From Dama dama (Eukaryota; Chordata; Mammalia; Artiodactyla; Cervidae): 64,000 nucleotides of DNA. The first letter of the stretch is position 1. Each line of letters starts with the position of its first letter. The DNA lies in the NCBI RefSeq assembly GCF_033118175.1, contig NC_083698.1, positions 74,431,001 to 74,495,000 on the forward strand, in the 5' to 3' direction. Shown here piece after piece: positions 20,285-32,180 of this stretch. The translations under genes and the position numbers were made by a program. The notes under the pieces were generated by a model. The model was not told where the DNA came from, ran no database searches, and saw only the letters and a list, made by a program, of their open reading frames with translations.

Positions 20285-22552
20285 TGTAACCAAGCAGGAC
20301 CCTATGAGATTTTCCCATAATGGACCTCACCCCCAGTGTCCTCCATCTGCCACTTCTCTGTAGAAGAACTTTATCTTCCTAGGCCATCCCTAGATTCCAA
20401 AGGGTAACTTTAATTAGAGAAGTGAGAAAATGCATAAAGAAAGGAAACCAGTCAAGTAAGACAAAATAGTAAGTTAAGCCATTAAACAAAGACAAAGACA
20501 TTACTTCCTCCTCAGGGGCTCAGGGTTCCTCCTCAGAAACAGCCAGGACCTAACAGAAGCAGAAGATATTAAGAAGAGGTGGCAAGAATACACAGAAGAA
20601 CTGTACAAAAAAGGTCTTAATGACCCAGATAACCATGATGGTGTGATCACTCACCTAGAGCCAGACATCCTGGAATGGAAGTCAAGTGGGCTTTAGAAAG
20701 CATCACTACAACAAAGCTAGTGGAGATGATGGAATTCCAGCTGAGCTATTTCAAATCCTAAAAGATGATGCTGTGAAGTGCTGCACTCAATATGTCAACA
20801 AATTTGGAAAAGTCAGCAGTGGCCACAAGACTGGAAAAGGTCAGTTTTCATTTCAATCTCAAAGAAAGGCAATGCCAAGGAATGTTCAAACTACTGTACA
20901 ATTGTGCTCATTTCACATACTAGCCAAGTAATGCTCAAAATCCTTCAAGCTAGGCTCCAACAGTATGTGAACCAAGAACTTCCAGATGTACAAGCTAGAA
21001 TTAGAAAAGGCAGAGGAACCAGAGATCAAATTGCCAATATCTGTTGTATCACAGAAAAAGCAAGGAATTCCAAAAAAAAAAAACTACTTCTGCTTCATTG
21101 ACTACAGTAAAGCCTTTGACTGTATAGATCACAACAAACTGTGGAAAACTCTTAAAGAGATGGGAATACCAGGCCACATTACCTGTCCCATTTATGCAGG
21201 ACAAAAAGCAACAGTTAGAACTGGACATGGAAAAATGGACTGGTTGAAAATTGGGAAAGGAGAGGCTGTATACTGTCACCCTGCTTATCTAACTTCTATG
21301 TGGAGTACATCATGTGAAATGCCAGGCTGAATGCCTCACAAGCTGGAATCAAGACTGCCAAGAGAAATATCAACAACCTCAGATATGCAGATGACAGCAC
21401 CCTATTGCAGAAAGCAAAGAAGAACTAAAGAGCCTCTTGATGAGTGTGAAAGAGGAGAGTGAAAAGGGGACTTAAAACTCAACATTCCAAAAACTAAGAC
21501 AATGGCATACAGTCCCATCGCTCCATGGCAAATAGACGGGGAAAAAGTGGAAATAGTGGCAGGTTTTATTTTCTTGTGGTCCAAAATCACTGCAGATGGT
21601 AACTGCAGCCATGAAATTAAAAGATGCTTGCTCCTTGGAAGAAAAGCTATGACAAATCTAGGCAGCATATTAAAAAGCAGAGACACCACCTTGTCAACAA
21701 AGTTCCATATAGTCAAAGCTATGGTTTTTCCAGTAGTCATGTACAGCTGTGAGAGTTAGACTATAAAGAATGCTGAGTGCCAAAAAATTGATGCTTTTTA
21801 ATTGTGGTGATGGAGGAGACCTTTAAGAATCCTTTGGACAGCAATGAGATCCAACCAGTCAATCCTAAAGGAAATCAACCCTGAATGTTCACTGGAAGGA
21901 CTGATACTGAAGCTAAAGCTCCAATTCTTTGGCCACCTGATGGAAGAGCCAACTTATTGGAAAAGACCTTAATACTGGGAAAGATGAGGGCAGGAGAAGC
22001 GGGGACGACAGAGGACGAGATATTTGGATAGCATCATTGACTCAATGGATATGAGTTTGGGCCAACTCCAGGAGATAGTGACAGATAGGGAAACGTGGCA
22101 TGCTGCAATCCATGGAGTTGCAGAGTCAGACATGACTTAGCAACTGAACAACAACATGGGCTACAGATAATATTCGAAGCCATGTCCTTTGAGCTGTTTT
22201 GCAGATACTGAAATCTCCACCAGGTGGAAAAAGTTAACTGTATGCTTCCCACAGGCAAGTAGACCCCAGACCTGCTGGAAGCAGAAGGCTGAAGATGCTG
22301 ACTTCCAATTACCTCACCATCAACCAACCAGAATGTCCACAAGCTGACCATACACCACACCTCCCCCAACCTTGTCTTTAAAAACTTATCTGTGAAAGCC
22401 TTGGGGAATCTGGGCCTTTTAAGCTCCAGCTATCTGTACTCTTTGCTTGCTACCCTGCAATAAACACTGCATGTTCCTTCACCACAGCCCAGCTGTCAGC
22501 TGACTGGCTTTACCGTGCACAGGCAAGCAGACCCAAGCTTGGTTCAGCAACA
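20285..22552 (+). mobile_element. ERV LTR (related copy 2), split by BovB
   Basis: Left part (20285-20546) opens TGTAACCAAGCAGGACCC and has CTCTGTAGAAGAACTTTATC. Right part (22151-22552) has CCACAAGCTGACCATACACC, GTCTTTAAAAACTTATC (TATA-like), CCCTGCAATAAACACTGC (poly(A) signal) and terminus GGTTCAGCAACA. The layout is promoter, poly(A) signal, then 3' end. No retroviral genes adjoin it, so it is a solo LTR. Confidence 0.7.
20547..22150 (+). mobile_element. BovB LINE, longest copy here (copy 4)
   Basis: About 1.6 kb from GACCTAACAGAAGCAGAAG (upstream of the RT domain) to CAACTGAAC at the 3' end. Blocks such as YCTIVLISHTSQVMLKILQA, FDCIDHNKLWKTLKEMGIPG and MVFPVVMYSCES are readable in shifting frames. 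The DNA for the YADD box (AGATATGCAGATGAC) persists near 21381-21395. Multiple frameshifts make it non-functional. Inserted in the LTR of 20285-22552. Confidence 0.95.
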
Positions 22553-22949
22553 TAAATAGTGCCATAGCCATAAGTTGAATGAATTAACTTATCAGATTGA
22601 CCCTGAAAAACGGCCTAAAGCCCAAGGAGATTTTACAGATAAAGCTTGCTGAATTCTAGGTAATAATAATCCTGGCATCATATACAGTTTTCAAGGGAAC
22701 TTAACAGTTTCCTGATTCACTTTCATAAATTTCAAATACATAGTATAATAAAGATGCAAACCAATCCCATTCATTCATCTATATTTAAGTTATATATAGT
22801 TTAATATATATAAGTATACATATAATACAGTAAACATATTTATTACATGTATGCATATATAAAACTGAGCATACAGAATCAGTGCAGAATTAAAAAAATA
22901 ATCAACAATGTTTGAGTTTAGTGCATTTGAAGATAACAAAGATAGTTTA
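22553..22949. other. AT-rich stretch, no gene seen
   Basis: Contains alternating TA-rich sequence (22780-22862); nothing else recognisable. Confidence 0.5.
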
Positions 22950-23260
22950 ATTACTAGGAAACCTATTAATGTAATTGATCATTTCATTAGGTTAAAGGAG
23001 AAAACATACTGGTTAATTCAGCAAATTCCCCTTTTAATTCAATGTTTATAACATAATTCTTAACTAGGAATAGAATAACACTAACTTTTTAAAAAAAAAC
23101 TGGAATAAACAGCCTGTACTATCTAATAGTGGAAAATTAAATCCAATTTAATTAAGGAAAAGGGCAAGATAAGACCTCCCTTTACCACTGTTACTTCATA
23201 TTGCTCTGGTTTTAGCCAATTTTATAAACAATTCCCACCCACAACCAGAGAGAAAGAAAG
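22950..23260 (+). mobile_element. Old L1 ORF2 fragment
   Basis: CCTATTAATGTAATTGATCA, TTAGGTTAAAGGAGAAAACAT, AACTAGGAATAGAATAACAC, GGCAAGATAAGACCTCCC and TCATATTGCTCTGGTTTTAGCC match the L1 ORF2 palm region with small deletions. Confidence 0.7.
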
Positions 23261-23442
23261 GAAAGAAGGGATGGAGGGAAGAAAGGGTAGAAACTTAAGA
23301 CATGTAACCATTCAGTTTCTTGTGTTAGAAATAACATAAAAGCTCCCCCTGGCCAAAACTGGGTTAACTTGAACATCAAAAAGAATCACAACTGTAATTG
23401 ATTATATCACACTGAGTCAATAAAAATCCATAAGGACACAGT

Positions 23443-24423
23443 TCAGTTCAGTTCAGTCGCTCAGTCATGTTCAACTCTTTGCAACGCCATGGACTGCAGC
23501 ACGCCAGGCTTCCCTGTCCATCACCAACTCCCGGAGTTTACTCAAACTCATGTCCATTGAGTCGGTAATGCCATCCAACCATCTCATCCTCTGTCGTCCC
23601 CTTCTCCTCCTGCCTTCAATCTTTCCCAGCATCTGGGTCTTTCCCAATGAGTCAGTTCTTTGCATCAGGTGGCCAAAGTATTGGAATTTCAGCTTCACCA
23701 TCAGTCCTTCCAATGAATATTCAGAACTGATTTGCTTTAGGATGGACTGGTTGGATCTCCTTGCAATCCAAGGGACTCTCAAGAGTCTTCTCCAACAACA
23801 CAGTTCAAAAACATCAGTTCTTTGGTGGTTAGTTTTCTTTATAATCCAACTCTCACATCCACACATGACTACTGGAAAAACCATAGCTGTGACTAGATGG
23901 ACCTTAGTTGGTAAAGTAATGCCTCTGCTTTTTATATGCTGTCTAGGTTAGTCATAGCTTTTCTTCCAAGGAGCAAGCATCTTTTAATTGTATTGCTTCA
24001 GTCACCATCTGCAGTGCTTTTGGAGGCCAAAAAAATAAAGTCTGTCACTGTTTCCATTGTTTCCCCATCTATTTGCCATGAAGTGATGGGACTGGATGCC
24101 ATGATCTCAGTTTTCTGAATGTTGAGTTTTATGCCAACTTTTTCACTCTCCTCTTTCACTTTCAAGAGGCTCTTTAGTTCTTTTTCACTTTCTTCCATAA
24201 GGGTGGTGTTATCTGCATATCTGAGGTTATTGATATTTCTCCCAGGATTCTTGATTCCAGCTTGTGCTTCATCTAGCCTGGCATTTCACATGATGTACTC
24301 TGCATATAAGTTAAATAAGCAGGGTGACAATATAGGTGTCAAATTAGCCTTGACATACTCCTTCTTGATTTGGAACCAGTCTATTGTTCCATGTCCAGCT
24401 CTAACTAATGCTTCTTGACGATT
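23443..24423 (-). mobile_element. BovB LINE with TSD (copy 5)
   Basis: Reverse-oriented, 5'-truncated BovB with its GAACT-type 3' tail at 23441-23455. The 10-base repeat AGGACACAGT (23433-23442, 24424-24433) brackets it. It holds the best-preserved BovB C-terminal frame of the window: 137 codons at 23471-23884 including RRLLRVPWIARRSNQSILK, GRRRRGRQRMRWLDGIT and MDREAWRAAVHGVAKS. The RT core upstream is broken, so no complete ORF2 exists. Confidence 0.95.
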
Positions 24424-24433
24424 AGGACACAGT

Positions 24434-25529
24434 GATTCCTCCCAAAAGAAGAGAGCAGAAAAACAGGGAAAGCTCTTTTCACAGAAGAATGGCAGCTGAT
24501 AAACATGGAAGGAATTAGATCATTGGAAACTCACGGATTTGCAGTTCCCAAGGATAACAGATTCTGAGACGGAAACAATGGATGATAAAACAATTAAGTG
24601 ACAGGTTATTGGGAAATAGAAATTTGTCCCTGTTATTAATTGTGAAGACAAATTGTACCTGTAGATGGAGACACCACCTTAACAGGCAAGTCACATAAAT
24701 AAAATTAAGACATAACAATCTCAAATATCTGTATCTTCATATCTATAATAATATATAAAGATTCATACAAATTGGAAAAAGAAGCACTAAAACCTTGCCT
24801 GGGAAAGAGGTATTGGCAAAATATAGGTGAAAAGAATTAACAGAAACAGCCTCACTGCTCCTTTGTACCTTCACTGGAAATGGATAAGATTGCATCTACC
24901 TGAGTATCAAGAAACCCAGCAACAGAGGCTTCACTAATCCGAGGTATTTTTCCCACGAGCATCCACCGTTCCCTGTACCTGCCGTTCCCAGCCTGCAGCT
25001 TCCGGTGCTTGGTCCCAAGCTTGCTAGAAGAAATGGAAGGGCAAAGGGCAAGAGACTTGTGCCCACCCAGCCTGTCCTTTCTTACCCAGGGAACATCTTT
25101 CCCAGAAGTCATTCTCAGAGGAGTCACTTGGTCACAACTACCTACGAAGAGTCAGCCTCCAGGATCCCTCTTCCCGTGACAAAAGAACAAAAATAGACTG
25201 GATAAAGCATAATACTTGGTACTGAATATTTGGAGGCTGGCACCCTCACAGGCTGTTAGCATGTTTTGTTACAACTTTTCTGAACATTGACTCTTTGGGG
25301 TGTCTGAGGAACCTCAATGAATCTCTAGATTCATTAGTTCTGCTTTAGGGAATGGGTTCTATGGAAATAATGTGAAATACCGTCAATGGTTTACGTATAT
25401 TGATATTCATTAAAGCAATATTTCTAATAGGCACCTCTCCCCAGAATAAAAACAAAAGAATAAAATTAACTTCAATGCCCAGGAATGGTTGGATGGTTGA
25501 AAATACAGGGTTGGTTGTCAGATAGCCTA
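24434..25529. other. Mostly unclassified stretch
   Basis: No gene recognised. The 24,960-25,170 part has a GC-richer patch with CAGGGAACATCTTTCCCAGAAG and GAGTCACTTGGTCACAACTAC that may be an old dispersed repeat. The overlapping 91-codon minus-strand frame has no family resemblance. Confidence 0.4.
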
Positions 25530-25660
25530 TCTGTATAAGTTGGCCAAGTCACAGAAACACTTCATGTCTCATTTGTAAAATTAATATTTCCCACATAAGC
25601 ACTTAAAAGGATTAAATAAAATTTTGTATTTAAAATATACCTCAAATACCACAATAAAAA
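25530..25660 (+). mobile_element. MIR SINE
   Basis: TTGGCCAAGTCACAGAAACAC, TCTCATTTGTAAAATTAATA and AGGATTAAATAAAATT follow the MIR 'GGCAAGTCAC..CTGTAAAATGG..GGATTAAATGA' order. Confidence 0.7.
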
Positions 25661-25678
25661 TTAATGCATAATATGGGG

Positions 25679-25897
25679 CTTCCCAGACGATTCAGTGGGT
25701 AAAGAATCTGCCTGCAATGCAGGAGACTCAGATTTGATCCCTGGGTCAGGAAGATCCCCTGAAGGAGGGCATGCCAACCCACTCCAGTATTCTTGTCTGG
25801 AGAATCCCATGGACAGAGGAGCCTCGTGGACTATAGTCCATAGAGTCACAAAGAGTTGGACACAACTGAAGTGACCAAGCACGCAGCCACGCAAACA
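25679..25897 (+). mobile_element. Bov-tA SINE, full, with TSD
   Basis: CTTCCCAGACGATTCAGTGG head, GGAGACTCAGATTTGATCCC B-box region and full Bov-A body. Flanked by CATAAtATGGGG/CATAAgATGGGG (25667-25678, 25898-25909). Confidence 0.94.
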
Positions 25898-25925
25898 CAT
25901 AAGATGGGGATTATCCCATATTATA

Positions 25926-26030
25926 ACTTCCCAGTCCAATGGTTGGGACTCTGTACTTTCACTGCCAACATCGCAGGAATTGGGGAACTACAATCCTGCA
26001 AGCCAGACAGCCAAAAAAAAAAAAAAAAAT
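25926..26030 (+). mobile_element. CHR-type SINE, internally deleted
   Basis: AACTTCCCAGTCCAATGGTTGG, GACTCTGTACTTTCACTGCC, GGGGAACTACAATCCTGCAAGC and GCCAAAAAA.. poly(A). The central block holding the B box is shortened. Confidence 0.75.
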
Positions 26031-26316
26031 TGCATAATAGATACATACTTGGAGTATTACAGAGATTATTATATAGCTGATTAAAATAACATAGAAATAG
26101 AATATTAAAAGTTGTATGTCAAGAAAATGCATGTTGTTAAACAAGAAATTGTGTTTCTAGTGTGATTTTAATTTTATAATGTATATATGCATTAAAATTA
26201 CACTACAAAGCCAATGGTTATTTCATCTGGTCATTGCAGATGGGTTGTTACTTTATCCTTTGCACATGTTTTTTTTTTTCAGATTATCTATCTGGTATAA
26301 TCACTTTCATATAGAT
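26031..26316. other. Unique AT-rich stretch
   Basis: No recognisable feature. Confidence 0.4.
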
Positions 26317-26522
26317 CAGAGGTCAATAAACTTTCTTAAAGGGCCAGTTAGTAAATATTTTAGACTTTTCAGGTCTTACGGTCTTTGTCTCCACTACTTC
26401 GCTCTGCTGTAGAGAAAATAGCCATAGAGAACATGTAAATGATGGCTGTGACTGTGTTCTAATAAAAAACTGTACAAAAACTGGAGGCAAGTCAGCCCTA
26501 GTCTGTAGACTCTTGCTTTAGA
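26317..26522 (+). mobile_element. Old hAT-type nonautonomous DNA transposon (family not fixed)
   Basis: CAGAGGTCAATAAACTTTCT, AAAGGGCCAGTTAGTAAATA, TTTTAGACTTTTCAGG, GTCTTTGTCTCCACTACTTC, ATAGCCATAGAGAACATG, GGCTGTGACTGTGTTCTAAT and AAAAACTGTACAAAAACTGG follow a well-known mammalian MER-type DNA transposon end to end. Confidence 0.65.
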
Positions 26523-27409
26523 TAATGATACATACATGCTTTATTTAAAAGAAAACAAAAATTTTAAGTGATATAGCCAAAAATTGAGAAAAGATGAATT
26601 TTCCTAGTGGTGGGTGGGGATGCAGAAGGTGAAGAAGGCTTGTGCAGTGTTTTATGGATAGGAGAGAACAGAGTCATTAGAGGGGAAGATAGAAAGGAAT
26701 CCCTTGGTAGAAGAAGGAATCGAACTGATGGGGTTTTATTTGAAAAAGAAAGAGTGAGGGCAAACTATATACACATAACTTTCATCTCACTGGATTTGCC
26801 CTGAAAGCTTTTGACCCATTTCCCAGGGCATATTGAGGCAGTGGGAGGCTCCCAGGATGACTGCAAAGCCAGTTAGAGAACAACCTTGGAGCTTATCACC
26901 AAGGAGCCACGGAAACTGCCAGTACCCCAGGCCTCTATCCAGCATCCCAACACAGGGCTCAGTGACCGCCACTCAATGGCACCCTGGCACACTAGTACCT
27001 CATTCCTCTTAAATGATTCTGAGTTAACAGAAAATTTTTATTATTGAACCAAAATTCTCTGCCCACTAGTTTTTGTTCCAGACTTGGAACAAGTACCTCT
27101 GCCACCTTTCAGATTTTAAGTATTTGAAGCCATGATCATGGTCCTTTCTTTCCATCTTAGTAATCCTCAAAGCACAGTTCTCCTAGATCAGAAGTTACAA
27201 GCTAGATATTTACAATTTTGCCTGGTTGAGCCCACTGAGTATTATAAAATCATTAGATTGAATTAGTAAAAAAAAAAAAAATCTTAAAATTATAGAATTT
27301 CTCTTAAATATCTAGTGTTTTGGTTTTCTTGGAAAAATCAGATGAACTAGCAACATTGGATCACCATCCCAGTGTCAACACTAGCTTGAAGCTGACTAAC
27401 GACCAGCAC
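26523..27409. other. Unique stretch, no gene seen
   Basis: The open frames at 26607-26804 (+) and 26787-26972 (-) show no recognised domain. An A13 run lies at about 27269-27281. Confidence 0.45.
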
Positions 27410-28460
27410 TGTAATCAGGCAGGATCCTTTGGGGTCTTCCCTCTTATTCTCTGCTTTAGCTCTTCTCTGAAGTACTATAGAATAGATAACTATCTGATGC
27501 ACATTTCCTGAGTTGTTTTGCAGATGTGAAAACACCCCACCAAATGGAAGCTTTAGGATGGACTGGTTGGGTCTCCCTGCAGTCCAAGGGACTCTCAAGA
27601 GTCTTCTCCAACACCACAATTCAAAAGCATCAATTCTTCAGCTCTCAGCTTTCTTTATAGTCCAACTCTCATATCCATACACGACTACTGGAAAAACCAC
27701 AGCCTTGACTAGACGGACCCTTGTTGGCAAAGTAATGTCTCAGCTTTTTAATATGCTGTCTAGGTTGGTCATCACTTTTCTTCCAAGGAGCAAGCATCTT
27801 TTAATTGCATGGCTGGAGTCACCATCTGCAGTGATTTTGGAGCCCAAGGGAAATCAGTCCTGAAAGTACATTGGAAGGACTGATGTTGAAGCTGAAACTC
27901 CAATACTTTGGCCATCTGATGCGAAGAGCTGACTCATTTGAAAAGATCCTGATGCTGGGAAAGATTGAAGGCAGGAGGAGAAGGGGACGACAAAGGATGA
28001 GATGGTTGGATGACATCACTGACTCAATGGACATAGAGTTTGAGTAAACTCCAGGAGTTGGTGATGGACAGGGAGGCCTGGCGTGCTGCAGTCCATGGGG
28101 TTGCAAAGAGTCGGACACAACTGAGCGACTGAACTGAACTGAACTGAACTATCAATAGTGGATGACAATGAGCATATAGCCCCAGGCTTCCTGGAGCCTA
28201 AGAACTGATAATGTTAACCTCTCCCACACTACCCTGTTCCATCACCATCAGCCAATCACAGAACTGTGCACAAGCTGACCGCCTACCTTGTGATCCCCTT
28301 CCCACACCCAGCTTTTAAAAATGTCTTGCAGAAACACTTTGGGGAGCATGGGGCTTTTTAGGGCATGGCCCTGCAATAAACCTTTCCCTGCTGCAAACTC
28401 CAACATTTCTGTTTGTTTGGCCTCACTGTGCACTAGGCACGAGAACTTGCCCTAGCAGCA
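27410..28460 (+). mobile_element. ERV LTR (related copy 3), split by an inverted BovB
   Basis: Left part opens TGTAATCAGGCAGGATCC and holds TGAGTTGTTTTGCAGATG, which matches TGAGCTGTTTTGCAGATA of the 20285-22552 LTR. Right part has CACAAGCTGACCGCCTACC, CAGCTTTTAAAAATGTC, GCCCTGCAATAAACC (poly(A) signal) and GGCCTCACTGTGCAC. BovB interrupts it at 27552-28147. Confidence 0.7.
27552..28147 (+). mobile_element. BovB LINE with 5' inversion (copy 6)
   Basis: The right half (about 27850-28147) is sense BovB from GGAAATCAGTCCTG to a GAACT tail. The left half (27552-27849) is the immediately upstream BovB segment in reverse orientation. In consensus the two meet at CCATCCTAAA|GGAAATCAG. This is the layout left by twin priming. 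Confidence 0.92.
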
Positions 28461-29156
28461 TTAGTTCCCGGTACAGTCCCCTCACCTGCCTCCAACCCTG
28501 AAACCCACACCTGCCTGGACCCCAAAGATATCCACGTTTCCTGCCCTGCCCTAAACGAACTAGCAAAGGAGCTGCAGAGCACTGAGCCATGAGCCCAGCT
28601 TCCCACCCCAGGTTTAACAACTGTGATGCTGGGAGATGGTGGTTTTGTCACATGGAATATTAGGGGGTTAAGTGGGACGTGGCTGAGGTTCCTTCCCCAG
28701 TCAGCATTCTATGAATCTATAAATGGCTTAGCTAATTTTCAAATCTCACTGAGCTCATTGCCTGAAAAATGCCTGAAGTCATGAGTTGAACCTGCTAATA
28801 GCACTTTGAAAAAAAAAATAGGTTTGAAAAATAAAATATCTGGATCCCTCAAAAGCCATTTGCAAATTCATAATAAGATGAGCCAAATGTAAAAAACAAA
28901 GTCATTCACCCTCTTTTGCCTCTAAAATGAAATTTCAAAGGTGAAAATTCTAACAATGAAGAAAAAATTCCTACCCCAAAGCTTAATGTTTCTATAAAAA
29001 TAGCCCATCAATGACATTATTCAGTAGAGATAAATGAACCCTGGAAAAACAGAGGGGTCCTGATCACAGAACTACAGTGAAAGTGAGCTTGACACTTCTT
29101 CCACCCAATTCCTACCCTCCCCAATCACTCCCATACCTAGAGATACCAATGTAGGT
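28461..29156. other. Unique stretch, GC-richer at left
   Basis: 28470-28640 is relatively C-rich and could be retroviral sequence next to the LTR. Two minus-strand frames there (65-72 codons) have no recognised family. Confidence 0.4.
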
Positions 29157-29356
29157 TTTGTTGTTGTCGCTGTTCAGTTGCTAAGCTGAGTTTGACTTTG
29201 TCACCCCAAAGACTGTGGGCAGCTAGGCTCCTCTGTCCATGGGATTCTCCAGGCAAGAATACTGGAGCTTCCTTCTCCCAGGGATCTTCCCTACCCAGGG
29301 ACTGAACCCAAGGTTCCTTCATTGGCAGGTGAATTCTTTACCCCTAAGCCACCTGG
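29157..29356 (-). mobile_element. Bov-tA SINE
   Basis: Reverse Bov-tA from TCGCTGTTCAGTTGCTAAG to CCCTAAGCCACCTGGGA; the tRNA head is moderately diverged. Confidence 0.9.
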
Positions 29357-30159
29357 GATAGATTTATTTCTCTTGCCATAAATCCTTAACTTTATCTAGC
29401 TGAGAAGATTCATTCAATGCTTTCTCCAAGAAACTAAAAAATATGCTAGGTTAGCATGATCTATACCATTTAACCTGGAGCAAGACACAGAGCCCTAGAA
29501 AGAAGGGTTTGGCCTTTGGTTTTCTTGTCTCCTCTCCCCTCTTGACCAGAATTCCACCCCATCTGAACAGTTATGGCATCACTATTTCACAGCATAAGGC
29601 AGGCAAGCAGGCTGGGGCCTGATGTCCAGGGTAGTCTGTGAATTTCAGACACTTTTGTGCACCATGCCAGGCCATTCACTTCACCTGCTCTTGGGAGCCT
29701 CTGTGTCCTGAGCAGGTGGCAAGTCTGATTTTTTTTTTTTTTTAAAGTGCTTCTTGCTCTAGAAGATTCTCTGGATCAGTGGAAAAAAGAAGATTTGTGG
29801 CAAAACTTCAAGTCACGAGGAGCATGTTCCTACAGCAGAGAGTTCTCGCGTAACAGACTTAGTGCCTTGACCCTAAGGTGCCTAAGATCTAGGATAGCAA
29901 AATTCGATTTTGATAAAATTAAGCTTAATTAAAGAATATCACAGTAAGTAAGTTCTGAGTCCCTGACAAGGGTGATGTCTGTTTAATGAACAGGAAGCAA
30001 CACTGTAAATTTGAGGACCTCACTCTAAGAATGTGGCTATGTATCTATTCACCATAGTAACAGTCACCAACCAACTGTAGGGTATGTAATAGATTCTCCA
30101 TTAACAGTGTGAAAAATAAAATTATCACTCTTAAAGGGCACAACTTTTTCATTTGTCTC
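29357..30159. other. Unique stretch, no gene seen
   Basis: T15 near 29729-29743. The 61-codon frame at 29747-29932 is not recognised. Confidence 0.45.
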
Positions 30160-30310
30160 TCAAACTAGATGTTTCTCCACCGCAGGGACTTAACTCTGTT
30201 TTGTCTTTTGCACATTTTCATCTTAAGCTGTAAGCAGATTTTTGTCTGGATGGAGAAAGCTCACATGACATAAAGACTTGTCATAAAATAAAAACTCAAG
30301 AAATGTCTTC
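30160..30310 (+). mobile_element. Possible L2/MIR3 relic
   Basis: TTTCTCCACCGCAGGGACTTAACTCTGTTTTG followed by AATAAAAACTCAAGAAATG resembles the shared L2/MIR3 3' end ('GGGCAGGGACTTTGTCTG...AATAAAT'). Weak. Confidence 0.4.
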
Positions 30311-31178
30311 TGAGGGAATAAGGAATTGAAAATTACTTGAAAATAGTTAACAAGGATTTTAAAATATATATGCATATATTTCTATATCTTAAATATATTT
30401 CTGTGTATTTGCATATAGAAATGTGCATATACATACATACAATGCATTTTTAAATTTTGGTTTGTGGTCCAACAGTCCCCTGGTCAAATTTCTTGTTAGA
30501 AGCCTGAAAGCCTCCTTAATACTCACTATGCATATTTTTTCCTCTATTCTAGGAAAAAGAGGAAAATAACAATTTGTGATCTTCAACTATTTCTCTCAAG
30601 GATGTCACATCATGATGTGAATGCATGTTTCTAAGAAAAATAAATTTTACTCGCTTGCAACAAAAGGGTGGCAAATGCTCACAAAGTTCCTGTGGCAATA
30701 CCTCACCAAAAATCATGCTTGGTTGCCACTGAAAGTTCAGTAAAGATGGGAGCAGCATCGCCAATAAGACCCCTGTTTAAATTAGGAGTGGATAACTTCA
30801 TTGCCAATTATTTCTCTCATTGGAGTGGTTCTGTGACAGAGAACCTCTCATAGTTTCAAGCAGACACCAGGTTTAAGCAAGATCCCCAAGAGTAGCCCAC
30901 CAAGAAGTCCAGATTTGCTCAGGTATCCACATTTGCAAAATGAATGGACCACATAAGCAGAAAGAGAACCCAGTGTAGGAACATATACATGTTGTCTCCT
31001 GAGCAGTTACTGCGTTCTGTTACTGATCACTGTTCTTGGCACCTAGGAGAATCAGCGAACAAAGCAGATAGAAATTCCTCTCCTGTGAAGTTCATCTCTC
31101 CCATCTTTCTATCAATACTTACTGTTATGATACACAGTTCATGGATGCACACATTGTACATAATGCCGCTCTAGAAGC
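30311..31178. other. Unique stretch, no gene seen
   Basis: Ordinary composition, with no repeat consensus or coding signal recognised. Confidence 0.45.
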
Positions 31179-31192
31179 AATAAAATACAGAC

Positions 31193-31505
31193 TGGGCTTC
31201 CCTGATGGCTCAGTGGTGAAGAATCTGCTGCCAATGTAGGAGGTACCTGGTTTGATTCCTGATCTGGGAGGATCCCACATGCCTTGGAGCAGCTTAACAA
31301 CTACTGAGCCTGCGCTCTGGATCCCGGGAGTCACAACTACAAGACTACTTGCCACAACTACTGAAGTCTGAGTGCCCTAGAGCCTATGCCTCCCAACAAG
31401 AAAAACTACTGCAATGAGAACCCTGCTCACTGCAACTAGAGGAAAGTCCTTGAAGCAAGGAAGACCCAGCACAGCCAGAAATAAATAAATAAAATTATAA
31501 AAATA
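31193..31505 (+). mobile_element. CHR-1-type SINE, long form, with TSD
   Basis: Head GGGCTTCCCTGATGGCTCAG, then GATCCCACATGCCTTGGAGC, ACTGAGCCTGCGCTCTGG and CACAACTACTGAAG, ending in (AAAT)n. The 14-base repeat AATAAAATACAGAC flanks it perfectly (31179-31192, 31506-31519). Confidence 0.9.
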
Positions 31506-31554
31506 AATAAAATACAGACCTACTCACATCATTCATTTAACACTCAGTATGACA

Positions 31555-32180
31555 CCTCCAGTGGCCAATACTGGGAAAAATGTCAAAATAAGGATACAAA
31601 AATAAGGGTGACACAGTCCTTAACCTTGAAGAGTCATCTTTTAGCGGGGAGGCTGAAAGGTAGGAGCATTAGTAACACACATACAATGATGCTCATTACA
31701 CAGAAGCTCAGTGGGGGAGAGTCATATCTATCGGGAAATGGAGTGATGGCTTCTGTTACAAGCTGAGATTTAGGATAGATCTTAAAAATGGGCAGATTTA
31801 TAGAAGGGTAGAGAATCTAAGAGTAGAAAAAGTATGTATGGAAAAAGTACATAATTATAGGAAAGCACAGAGCATGTTTGGAGAAATGGGGGGAAAAAAT
31901 GGGGGACAGACATTTGTCTGTCCTGAGGTCAGGGGGTATATATCAGGCATAGAGCAGGCCACAGCCCATAGACCAATGAGGCCAGCCTGGGTAGCTGGCT
32001 CTTTGTTGCATAGAATTTGGCAGTTCACAGGGTGTTGAACACAGGAGTGACAGGCTCACACTGAAGATGACAAAGTCATGTGGCCCAGAGAAGACAGAGA
32101 CAGGAGGGCAGAGAGCAGTTTTATAAAGTCCTGGCAACAACAGGAACAACGCAGAAGGGACCTGTGAACAACACAGATTC
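31555..32180 (+). mobile_element. L2 LINE fragment
   Basis: Order typical of L2: GGATACAAAAATAAGGGTGACACAGTCCTTAACC, AAGCTCAGTGGGGGAGAG, a GCTGAGATTTAGGATAG block ('TGAGTCTTGAAGGATG' site), and a later GTGTTGAACACAGGAGTGACAGG block. Highly diverged. Confidence 0.55.

Noticed and set aside
23471..23884. 137-codon minus-strand frame as a possible gene
   Set aside because: It is the C-terminal part of BovB ORF2 inside a 5'-truncated copy with its own target duplication.
25667..26040. Bov-tA plus CHR SINE pair as one composite insertion, since TGCATAATA occurs on both outer sides
   Set aside because: The Bov-tA has its own 12-base target duplication (25667-25678, 25898-25909), so the two SINEs are separate insertions and the outer match is probably chance.
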